This document shows positions 1-6,014 of a stretch of DNA of 6,636 nt, one piece after another; positions within the stretch are counted from its first letter, which is position 1, and the number at the start of each line of letters is the position of its first letter. The position numbers were made by a program, and so were the translations under genes. This stretch comes from Fidelibacterota bacterium (GTDB lineage Bacteria; Fidelibacterota; Fidelibacteria; Fidelibacterales; Fidelibacteraceae): contig JAOZRH010000088.1 of the NCBI GenBank assembly GCA_029931905.1, positions 1,614 through 8,249 of the forward strand. Reading direction: 5' to 3'. The notes beneath the pieces are model-generated. The model did not search any database. It worked only from the letters and a program-made list of their open reading frames with translations, and was not told the origin of the DNA.

Positions 1-239
1 ACTAATTCCTTTTCTAATCTTTTTTTAGAATTTTCAAATTCGGCATGAACTCTAATATATTTATCTTTAAAGTCATTAACATCATTCTCCAATTCAGATA
101 TTTTATTCTTTAATTCAAGGTTTTCACTTTTCATTTTTTCAAGTATTTTAAATTCTTTACTTTTTTTCTCTTTTTTTACCTTTTTATTCTTGTTTAAACT
201 TTTCTCTTTTTTATTTAACTTTTTTTCTTGATTTTCCAT
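1..239 (-). CDS. grpE: GrpE, nucleotide exchange factor of DnaK (N-terminal part, cut by window edge)
   Basis: Reading the minus strand from the ATG at 239-237 gives 79 complete codons without a stop before the window edge, so the C-terminal part is missing. GrpE is a cytoplasmic homodimer that releases ADP from DnaK in the Hsp70 chaperone cycle. The first ~33 residues are very lysine-rich and low in complexity. Next comes a heptad-like stretch (LELKNKISELENDVNDF), matching the long dimer helix, and then DKYIRVHAEFENSKKRLEKE, which is the diagnostic GrpE motif at the helix end. An in-frame TGA at 260-258 with no other ATG in between fixes the start. The SD is weak (AGAG just upstream). The gene is divergent from the hydrogenase operon and probably unrelated to it. 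hrcA, often directly upstream of grpE, is absent, and I see no CIRCE operator. Identification is firm; the lineage suggested by the motif (Campylobacterota-like) is tentative. Confidence 0.9.
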   Translation of the reverse strand, partial: MENQEKKLNKKEKSLNKNKKVKKEKKSKEFKILEKMKSENLELKNKISELENDVNDFKDKYIRVHAEFENSKKRLEKEL

Positions 240-291
240 TTTTTCTCTGCTTTTTCGTCATTAATTTATTTATTCATCTATTCTTTTTTTC

Positions 292-416
292 AATATTTTC
301 CCCAAAATATACACTCGTAAAAGTAACATATGTTAACAATTAATACAAGTTATTAATTATTTTTTGACAAGTGTATTACCGAAAAAAACAAGTGATTATT
401 ATGAGGGGAAAATATT
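292..416. repeat. 12-bp inverted repeat pair flanking the grpE-proximal upstream region
   Basis: AATATTTTCCCC at 292-303 is repeated exactly as its reverse complement GGGGAAAATATT at 405-416. The left copy also forms a local hairpin-like palindrome, ATATTTT-CCCC-AAAATAT, at 293-310. Inside the pair lies a second, imperfect inverted repeat: ATACACTCGT at 309-318 against the complement of ACAAGTGTAT at 367-376, with one mismatch in ten. The G/C runs stand out in otherwise A/T sequence. A role as operator sites for grpE, or a structured element, is inference. Base composition makes some inverted repeats likely by chance, although a 12-bp exact one containing four C is less so. Confidence 0.45.
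345..393. repeat. Three ACAAGT direct repeats, about two helical turns apart
   Basis: ACAAGT occurs at 345-350, 367-372 and 388-393, with start-to-start distances of 22 and 21 bp. A related inverted copy (ACTCGT) is at 313-318. Sites on the same DNA face at this period are typical of regulators that bind tandem half-sites, such as OmpR-type response regulators. No regulator is identified. The cluster lies nearer to grpE than to hypB, so which gene it would control is open. Confidence 0.35.
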
Positions 417-645
417 CACAACCAATTTTTTTCCTAAGAATATAATATCAATAAAAAAAATAAAATTCGTTTATATTGAAATTCAAATAAAATTTATGAA
501 ATACAATAATAAAACATTATATATAGTATAAACAACTTTTTTAATAATTGACAAATCAACACCAAATATTACAGCAATATCCGCAATTATTACATCGTTT
601 TTGATGTTTTATGTATCAAATGCACATATGACCATATCATATTAC

Positions 646-673
646 AATATTTCATAATCGATTGTGAAATATT
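646..673. promoter_or_regulatory. Near-perfect 28-bp palindrome, candidate operator
   Basis: The arms AATATTTCA (646-654) and TGAAATATT (665-673) are exact inverted copies. The core AATCGATT (656-663) is itself a perfect palindrome around the same centre. Only the pair 655/664 (T opposite G) fails, so 13 of 14 positions match. It lies about 136 bp upstream of the hypB start. Such symmetry suits binding of a dimeric regulator, or a hairpin if transcribed. There is no following T-run in the plus direction that would make it a terminator. It does not match FNR, Fur or NikR consensus sites that I can recall. Confidence 0.45.
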
Positions 674-781
674 CTCATCAGATTTTAATATTTTACTTGC
701 TAAGAATAAAAAAACATCATAACTTTGCACTGTGTTATGAAAGTATATATTGATAATATGTAGAATAAAATAATAATTAAA

Positions 782-790
782 TGTTATAAT
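782..790 (+). promoter_or_regulatory. Extended -10 promoter element of the hypB-hox operon
   Basis: TGTTATAAT contains the consensus TATAAT at 785-790 preceded by TG one base away, the extended -10 arrangement of housekeeping sigma factors. The expected start of transcription is near 797, leaving a very short leader of about 13 nt that carries just the SD. No good -35 hexamer sits 16-18 bp upstream (the bases near 762-767 are AGAATA). The upstream A/T runs could compensate, as in bacteria that rely on extended -10 promoters. This is a sequence match only. Confidence 0.5.
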
Positions 791-800
791 TTTAGAGATT

Positions 801-806
801 AGGAGG
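801..806 (+). promoter_or_regulatory. Shine-Dalgarno site of hypB with short spacing
   Basis: AGGAGG is the strongest SD in the window, but only three bases (ATA) separate it from the ATG at 810, against 5-8 bases for the other SD-led genes here. An alternative in-frame ATG at 834 has only weak purine-rich sequence in front. Because the residues EIKVMKKIL before and around the second Met resemble the usual HypB N-terminus, the 810 start is preferred. Confidence 0.6.
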
Positions 807-809
807 ATA

Positions 810-1469
810 ATGCAAGAAAGAGAAATAAAAGTAATGAAAAAGATTTTGGCTACTAACGATAAAATGGCAATTGAATTAAGAGCTATTTTAAAAGAGCAAG
901 GTGTGTTGTATATTAATTTAATGAGTTCTCCTGGTTCTGGAAAAACATCTTTATTAGAAAATACAGCAAAAAATTATGATAGTAATTTAGCAGTTATCGA
1001 AGGTGATATTGAAACAACTCTTGATGCAAAAAGAATTGCAAATGCAGGTATGATTTCTTATCAAATTAATACTGGTCCTTTTGGTGGCGATTGTCATCTT
1101 GAATCTGGGTGGATTAAATCAGCATTGGAAGAAATTGATTTAGATGGTATAGATATTCTTTTTGTTGAAAATATTGGAAATCTTGTTTGTCCTGCTGAAT
1201 TTGATGTTGGTGCTCATTTTAATATTGTATTAATTAGCACTACTGAAGGCGAAGATAAACCTTTAAAATACCCACTTGCTTTTCAAAATTCTTCTGTTTG
1301 TGTAATTACAAAAACAGATTTAATGCCTTATCTAAATTTAGATATTCAACAATTGAAAGACAATATTAAAAAAGTAAATCCAAAGATGAAAATAATTGAA
1401 TTATCATCAAAAACCGGAGACGGAATGGATAACTGGTTTAATTTTTTAAATAACAACAAATTATCTTAA
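810..1469 (+). CDS. hypB: HypB, GTPase for nickel insertion into hydrogenase
   Basis: HypB is a cytoplasmic SIMIBI-class GTPase that, with HypA, delivers Ni to the large subunit precursor after Fe(CN)2CO insertion. The 219-residue protein shows the P-loop SSPGSGKT (39-46), the EGDIET segment (64-69), the metal-site Cys95-His96 in GGDCHLE, ENIGNLVCPAEFD with Cys127 (120-132), TEGEDKPLKYP (145-155) and a G4-like TKTD (167-170, in place of NKxD). Cys95, His96 and Cys127 correspond to the G-domain metal-binding residues of E. coli HypB. Both the N-terminal CxxC-type high-affinity nickel motif and the histidine-rich stretch of nickel-storing HypBs are absent. Compared with E. coli HypB, the loop before Cys95 is three residues longer (INTGPFGGDC). 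It is the first gene of the operon, 13 bp before hoxF; no other hyp gene is in view, so HypA and HypC-F must be encoded elsewhere. Confidence 0.93.
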   Translation: MQEREIKVMKKILATNDKMAIELRAILKEQGVLYINLMSSPGSGKTSLLENTAKNYDSNLAVIEGDIETTLDAKRIANAGMISYQINTGPFGGDCHLESGWIKSALEEIDLDGIDILFVENIGNLVCPAEFDVGAHFNIVLISTTEGEDKPLKYPLAFQNSSVCVITKTDLMPYLNLDIQQLKDNIKKVNPKMKIIELSSKTGDGMDNWFNFLNNNKLS

Positions 1470-1482
1470 ATAGGAGAAAAAT

Positions 1483-3285
1483 ATGGGAAAAGAAGTAAAT
1501 AACATAATTACTCAATATGACTCAGATAAAAAACGCCTTATGGATATGTTACTTGATATTCAAGAAGAATTCAATTATATCCCCAACGATGCAATTGATT
1601 CCTTATCAGAAAAGCTGAATTTATCAAAAGTGCATATATTGGAAACAATCTCTTTTTATCATTTTCTTACACTAAAAAATACCGGAAAATATACGATATA
1701 TCTAAATGATAGTGTATCGGCATATATGTCTGGTCGTGAAGAAGTTGAAAAAGCATTCGAAAAAGAAACAGGAATAAAATTCAATACCGTATCAGAAGAT
1801 GGTCTTATTGGACTATTTAACACATCTTGTATAGGAATGAGTGATCAAGAACCAGCAGCTCTCATCAATAATAAAGTTTTCACAAATCTAACAACTGAAA
1901 AAGTAAAAGAAATTGTGCAAAATATTAAAGATGGAAAAGATACTGATGATTTAATGAAAGCAGAACTTGGTGAAGGGAAAAATAGTGATAAACTCATCAA
2001 ATCGATGACAAAAAACAATATCAATATTAATAAAGCTATTCTTTCTGATGATTATATTCCCAGTTCAGCTTTAATGAAAATAATTAAACAAGAAAGAGAT
2101 GAAGTAATTAATGAAATAGAAAACGCTGAACTTCGTGGTCGTGGTGGTGCTGGTTTTCCAACTGACTTAAAATGGAAATTTACAGCGAATACACCTGAAG
2201 GCAAACGATACATTTTTTGTAATGCAGATGAAGGTGAACCAGGAACTTTTAAAGATAGAGTAATATTAACCGAAAAACCTGAACTTGTATTTGAAGGAAT
2301 GGCTGTTTGTGGTTATGCAATCAATTCAGATCAAGGAATCCTTTATCTTCGTTACGAATACAAATATTTAAAAAAATATTTAGAAAATGTAATTAATAAA
2401 ATGAAAAAAAGAAATCTTCTCGGAAAAACAATACTTGGAAAAGAAGGCTTTAACTTTGATATAAGAATTCAGTTAGGTGGTGGTGCTTATGTATGTGGTG
2501 AAGAAACCGCTTTACTTGAATCTGCTGAAGGTAACAGAGGCGAACCAAGATATAAACCACCATTCCCTGCTATAAAAGGATATTTAGAAAGACCTACTGT
2601 AATCAATAATGTAGAAACTCTTTCTTCTGTTGTGAAAATATTAAACAAAGGAAATTACTGGTTTAAAAAACTTGGAACTGAAGAATCTAGAGGAACTAAA
2701 TTATTAAGTATTTCTGGCGATTGTGAAAAACCTGGTATTTACGAAATTGAATGGGGAATTACAATAAATAAAATGCTTGAAATGGTTGGAGCAAAAGATG
2801 TACAAGCTGTACAAGTTGGTGGACCTTCTGGAAACTGTATTTCGCCAAACCAATTCGATAAACAAATTCGTTATTCTGAACTTGGTACTGGTGGCTCAAT
2901 AGTCGTTATCGGCAAAAATCGTGATTTATTAAAAGATGTAGTTATGAATTATACTAACTTCTTTATTGAAGAATCTTGTGGTTCTTGTGTTCCTTGTAGA
3001 AATCTTACGGTAATATATCGAAATACTTTACAGAAAATCATTGATGGAAAAGGAGTTCAAACAGATTTAGATAATATGTTAGAATGGGAAAATGTTATGA
3101 AAATGAATAGATGTGGTTTAGGACAAACCGCTTTTAATCCAATAGTAACAACTTTGAGAAATTTTCCAAATCTTTATGAAAGTAAACTTGTTGAAGATTC
3201 GGATATCAAGCAAACTTTTGATATTTCGAAAGCAATTCAAGAATACTGTAATACTACTGGCAGAAAGCCAATTATAGAGGAGTAA
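1483..3285 (+). CDS. hoxF: HoxF, NAD-binding diaphorase subunit of soluble [NiFe] hydrogenase
   Basis: HoxF carries the NAD(H) and FMN sites and passes electrons between NAD and the HoxU clusters. At 600 residues it matches Cupriavidus-type HoxF (about 600). Residues 1-150 form a NuoE/HoxE-like domain whose [2Fe-2S] ligands are mostly lost: the usual C-x4-C is replaced within YLNDSVSAYM (73-82), and of the second pair only Cys116 remains (SCIGMSDQEP). Residues ~190-600 are NuoF-like: GRGGAGFPTD (219-228), NADEGEPGTFKDR (247-259) and GGGAYVCGEE (332-341) form the FMN/NADH site. ESCGSCVPCR (497-506), with Cys499, 502 and 505, plus Cys544 (RCGLG), ligates the [4Fe-4S] cluster. Asp228 replaces the glycine usual after FPT. 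The SD AGGAG (1472-1476) is six bases before the ATG. hoxU follows after 3 bp. A separate hoxE is absent. Confidence 0.96.
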   Translation: MGKEVNNIITQYDSDKKRLMDMLLDIQEEFNYIPNDAIDSLSEKLNLSKVHILETISFYHFLTLKNTGKYTIYLNDSVSAYMSGREEVEKAFEKETGIKFNTVSEDGLIGLFNTSCIGMSDQEPAALINNKVFTNLTTEKVKEIVQNIKDGKDTDDLMKAELGEGKNSDKLIKSMTKNNININKAILSDDYIPSSALMKIIKQERDEVINEIENAELRGRGGAGFPTDLKWKFTANTPEGKRYIFCNADEGEPGTFKDRVILTEKPELVFEGMAVCGYAINSDQGILYLRYEYKYLKKYLENVINKMKKRNLLGKTILGKEGFNFDIRIQLGGGAYVCGEETALLESAEGNRGEPRYKPPFPAIKGYLERPTVINNVETLSSVVKILNKGNYWFKKLGTEESRGTKLLSISGDCEKPGIYEIEWGITINKMLEMVGAKDVQAVQVGGPSGNCISPNQFDKQIRYSELGTGGSIVVIGKNRDLLKDVVMNYTNFFIEESCGSCVPCRNLTVIYRNTLQKIIDGKGVQTDLDNMLEWENVMKMNRCGLGQTAFNPIVTTLRNFPNLYESKLVEDSDIKQTFDISKAIQEYCNTTGRKPIIEE

Positions 3286-3288
3286 AAT

Positions 3289-3996
3289 ATGAAAGATAAA
3301 TTTAAAATAACAATTGATGGTGTAGAACTTACTGCTAACCAAGGAGAAACAATACTCAAAGTAGCAAGCGATAATGGAATATATATACCAGTATTATGTG
3401 CATATGAAGGTCTTAAACCTCAAGCATCTTGTAGAGTTTGTAGTGTAAAAGTTAATGGTCGTACAATGACTGCCTGCACGACAACAGCATCTCCAGGAAT
3501 GAAAATTGAAAACGACACACCAGAAATAAATGAACTAAGAAAAATTATTGTTGAAACAATGTTTGTAGCAGGGAATCACTTTTGTCCAACATGCGAAAAA
3601 AGTGGTGATTGTGAACTACAGGCACTTGCTTACAGATTAAAAATGGATGTTCCAAGATTTCCATATTCATTTTCAAACAAAGAAATTGATGCTTCAAATC
3701 CAAAATTAATGATTGATCACAACAGATGTATAAAATGTAAAAGATGTGCCAGAGGAATAAAAACCGAAGATGGTAAAGATCTTTTCGCATTTAAAAATCG
3801 TGGTGATAGAATTCTTATCAGTATAGACAAAGAATTAGCTAAAAATATTTCAGATAAAAAAGCACAAGAAGCAATGGATATCTGCCCTGTTGGTGCAATT
3901 CTCAGAAAAGAACGCGGTTTTATTAATCCAATAGGAACTAGAAAATATGATAATAACCCAATTGGCAATAACATCGAAAAACTTAAGGAGATATAA
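3289..3996 (+). CDS. hoxU: HoxU, iron-sulfur diaphorase subunit
   Basis: HoxU relays electrons between HoxF and HoxY and is homologous to the N-terminal part of NuoG. The 235 residues equal the usual length of Cupriavidus-type HoxU (234). An N-terminal ferredoxin-like [2Fe-2S] domain has Cys37, Cys48, Cys51 and Cys63. The His-Cys3 [4Fe-4S] site is NHFCPTCEKSGDC (His97, Cys99, Cys102, Cys108). A third site, CIKCKRC (Cys147, 150, 153) with Cys199 in ICPVGAI, should bind another [4Fe-4S] cluster. The C-terminal IGTRKYD resembles the end of known HoxU (IGRRKYE). SD GAGGAG (3277-3282) overlaps the end of hoxF and lies six bases before the ATG. hoxY begins 2 bp after the stop, so the two are probably translationally coupled. 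Confidence 0.95.
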   Translation: MKDKFKITIDGVELTANQGETILKVASDNGIYIPVLCAYEGLKPQASCRVCSVKVNGRTMTACTTTASPGMKIENDTPEINELRKIIVETMFVAGNHFCPTCEKSGDCELQALAYRLKMDVPRFPYSFSNKEIDASNPKLMIDHNRCIKCKRCARGIKTEDGKDLFAFKNRGDRILISIDKELAKNISDKKAQEAMDICPVGAILRKERGFINPIGTRKYDNNPIGNNIEKLKEI

Positions 3997-3998
3997 TT

Positions 3999-4547
3999 AT
4001 GAGTAAACCAATCGTAGCAACTACATCACTTGCAGGCTGTTTTGGATGCCATATGTCATTTTTAGATATTGATGAGCGTATTATTGATTTATTTGATTTA
4101 GTAGATTTCAACAAATCACCAATTGATGATATTAAAACATTCACAAAAAAATGTGATATAGGAATAATTGAAGGTGGAGTAGCAAATTCTGAAAATTATC
4201 ATATTTTAAAAGAATTTCGTAAAAACTGTAAAATTTTAATTTCACTTGGTGAATGTGCAATCATGGGTGGATTACCAGCAATGAGAAATAACAAAGATAG
4301 TATAGAAAGTTGTCTAAAAGAAGCTTATATTGATTCTCCTGCAACAGTCAATGAAGATAAAATAATTCCAAATGATGAAGAATTACCAATGCTTTTAGAT
4401 AAAGTTTATCCTTGTCATGAAATTGTAAAAATTGATTATTTTCTTCCCGGTTGTGCACCAAGAGCAGATTTAATTTGGGATGCACTGGTTGCCCTATTAA
4501 ATGGCAAAGAAATTGATCCAAAATACAAAACATATAAATTTGATTAA
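3999..4547 (+). CDS. hoxY: HoxY, small subunit of the [NiFe] hydrogenase module
   Basis: HoxY holds the proximal [4Fe-4S] cluster next to the NiFe site of HoxH. The 182-residue protein has GCFGCHMSFLDIDER (13-27), with cluster ligands Cys14 and Cys17, then IEGGV (57-61), GECAIMGGLPAMRN (84-97) with Cys86, YPCHEIVKIDYFLPGC (137-152) with Cys152 as the probable fourth ligand, and a conserved Cys139. It lacks a Tat signal peptide and the C-terminal cluster domain of membrane-bound uptake hydrogenases, which fits a cytoplasmic group 3d enzyme. Cupriavidus HoxY is ~27 residues longer, mainly at the N-terminus. AAGGAG (3985-3990) is an SD eight bases before the ATG. A 12-bp gap leads to hoxH. Confidence 0.95.
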   Translation: MSKPIVATTSLAGCFGCHMSFLDIDERIIDLFDLVDFNKSPIDDIKTFTKKCDIGIIEGGVANSENYHILKEFRKNCKILISLGECAIMGGLPAMRNNKDSIESCLKEAYIDSPATVNEDKIIPNDEELPMLLDKVYPCHEIVKIDYFLPGCAPRADLIWDALVALLNGKEIDPKYKTYKFD

Positions 4548-4559
4548 TAAGGGGTAATA

Positions 4560-6014
4560 ATGGGTAAAAAAATAACAATTGAACCGGTAACAAGAGTTGA
4601 AGGTCATGGAAAAGTTACTATACATTTAGATAATGATAATAATTTTGAAAGAAGTAGATTACATATTGTAGAATTTCGTGGATTTGAGAAATTTATTCAA
4701 GGAAGGCCATATTGGGAAGCACCTGTAACAGTCCAAAGATTATGTGGAATATGTCCAGTTAGTCATCATCTTGCTGCTGCTAAAGCTATGGATGTTATCG
4801 TAGGTGCTGGAACTGGTGATGGATTAACTCCAACTGGTGAAAAAATGAGAAGACTAATGCATTATGGACAAGTTTTCCAATCACATGTTTTACATTTCTT
4901 TCATCTTGCTTCACCAGATTTATTATTTGGAATTGATGGCGATCCTGCAATAAGAAATGTTATTGGAATTGCTAAAATGCACAAAGATTTAGCTGTGCAA
5001 GCAGTAATGATGCGTAAATATGGTCAAGAAATTATTAAAGTAACGGCTGGTAAAAAAATTCATGGAACTGGTGCAATTCCGGGCGGAATTAATAAACATC
5101 TTTCATTAAAAGAAAAAATGTCATTACTTGATGGAAAAGATCCAATGAATGCTGACAAAATGATTGAATGGTCACTTGGTGGATTAGAATTTTTCAAAAA
5201 TTTTCACAAAGCTAACAAAGATTTAATTGATAATTTTGCTGCATTCCCTTCTAAACATTTAAGTTTGGTAAGAAAAGATGGAGCTTTAGATCTTTATCAT
5301 GGAGTAATAAGAGCAATTGATGCTGACGGAAAGAAAATTCTAAATGATGTTGATTCGCAAGATTATTTAGAACATATCGCTGAAGAGGTCAAAAGTTGGA
5401 GTTATATGAAATTCCCTTATTTGAGAAAATATGGACCTAAAGATGGTTGGTATAGAGTTGGTCCTTTATCTCGTATGAATACAGCTGAATTTATTCCTTC
5501 ACCACTTGCTCAAAAAGAATTTGAAATTTTTAAGGCATATACTAATGGAAAACCAAATCATAGTTCAATGCATTATCATTGGGCTCGCTTGATTGAGATT
5601 CTACACTGTGCTGAAATGATGAAAGATTTACTAAATGATCCTGATTTAATGGAAGGTGAATTAGTCACAAAAGGCACAAAATCTTATGAAGGTGTTGGAT
5701 TATTGGAAGCTCCTCGTGGAACTCTTTTTCACCATTATAGAATCAATAAAGATGATCAAATCACAATGGCAAATCTTATTGTTTCTACAACAAATAATAA
5801 TATGCCAATGAATCTTGCTGTTGAAAGTGCTACAAAACAATTCATTTCAGGTCAAGATAAAATAACTGAAGGAATGTTAAATGCTGTTGAAGTTAGTATT
5901 AGAGCTTATGATCCTTGTTTGAGTTGTGCTACTCACGCTATTGGAAAACTTCCATTACAAGTTAAACTATACGATTCAAAAAACAATCTTATCGATAAAA
6001 GAACAAAAGATTAA
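4560..6014 (+). CDS. hoxH: HoxH, large catalytic subunit of NAD-reducing [NiFe] hydrogenase
   Basis: HoxH binds the Ni-Fe(CN)2CO centre and interconverts H2 with protons and electrons. The 484 residues compare with 488 in Cupriavidus HoxH. The N-terminal motif is EPVTRVEGHG (8-17). The first cysteine pair is in RLCGICPVSHH (60-70: Cys62, Cys65) and the second in DPCLSCATH (451-459: Cys453, Cys456); these four bind the metals. The segment after His459 is a 25-residue extension, and HoxW is expected to cut after His459 once nickel is inserted. Other signatures are EFRGFEKF, WSYMKFPYL, GPLSRMN, EAPRGTLFHHY and ITEGMLNAVEV, all shared with soluble hydrogenases. SD AAGGGG (4549-4554) is five bases before the ATG. 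The stop TAA shares its last base with the hoxW ATG. No residue loss or frameshift is seen; the enzyme looks functional. Confidence 0.97.
   Translation: MGKKITIEPVTRVEGHGKVTIHLDNDNNFERSRLHIVEFRGFEKFIQGRPYWEAPVTVQRLCGICPVSHHLAAAKAMDVIVGAGTGDGLTPTGEKMRRLMHYGQVFQSHVLHFFHLASPDLLFGIDGDPAIRNVIGIAKMHKDLAVQAVMMRKYGQEIIKVTAGKKIHGTGAIPGGINKHLSLKEKMSLLDGKDPMNADKMIEWSLGGLEFFKNFHKANKDLIDNFAAFPSKHLSLVRKDGALDLYHGVIRAIDADGKKILNDVDSQDYLEHIAEEVKSWSYMKFPYLRKYGPKDGWYRVGPLSRMNTAEFIPSPLAQKEFEIFKAYTNGKPNHSSMHYHWARLIEILHCAEMMKDLLNDPDLMEGELVTKGTKSYEGVGLLEAPRGTLFHHYRINKDDQITMANLIVSTTNNNMPMNLAVESATKQFISGQDKITEGMLNAVEVSIRAYDPCLSCATHAIGKLPLQVKLYDSKNNLIDKRTKD

Larger units (their letters stand above)
240..809. other. Divergent intergenic region, AT-rich and repeat-bearing
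   Basis: About 570 bp separate the starts of grpE and hypB. No ATG-initiated ORF of useful length lies here on either strand. The stretch must hold promoters for both directions. It contains a cluster of inverted repeats near grpE (292-416), a palindrome at 646-673, and an extended -10 element just before hypB. No CIRCE or HAIR heat-shock operator, tRNA or CRISPR is visible. On the minus strand, two overlapping open frames (about 805-590 and 607-483) could be traces of a decayed gene, but they lack convincing starts. Confidence 0.8.

Noticed and set aside
324..335. TAACATATGTTA perfect palindrome as an operator
   Set aside because: A 12-bp A/T-rich palindrome is quite likely by chance in this composition, and it matches no known site.
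240..420. CIRCE or HAIR operator, or a sigma-32-like promoter (CCCCTCAT on the minus strand), for grpE
   Set aside because: No TTAGCACTC/GAGTGCTAA pair or HAIR repeat is present, and the CCCC element lacks a -35 partner at proper spacing.
600..620. FNR-like box TTTGAT...ATCAAA
   Set aside because: The half-sites are separated by 9 bases, not the 4 of an FNR box, so the spacing is wrong.
721..760. Sigma-54 promoter or sigma-70 -35 at TTGCAC (725-730) or TTGATA (750-755)
   Set aside because: The GG/GC pair of sigma-54 is missing, and neither hexamer is 16-18 bp from a credible -10.
834..1469. hypB start at the second in-frame ATG (834)
   Set aside because: It lacks a good SD, whereas AGGAGG precedes 810 and the extra residues resemble normal HypB N-termini; the short spacing keeps some doubt.
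1483..3285. Novel HoxE-HoxF gene fusion
   Set aside because: The N-terminal NuoE-like domain is already part of Cupriavidus-type HoxF, with similar length and sequence pattern.
3118..4593. Several minus-strand ORFs of 74-85 codons inside hoxF, hoxU and hoxY
   Set aside because: They lie entirely or mostly opposite strongly conserved hox genes, have no recognisable motifs, and follow from base composition.
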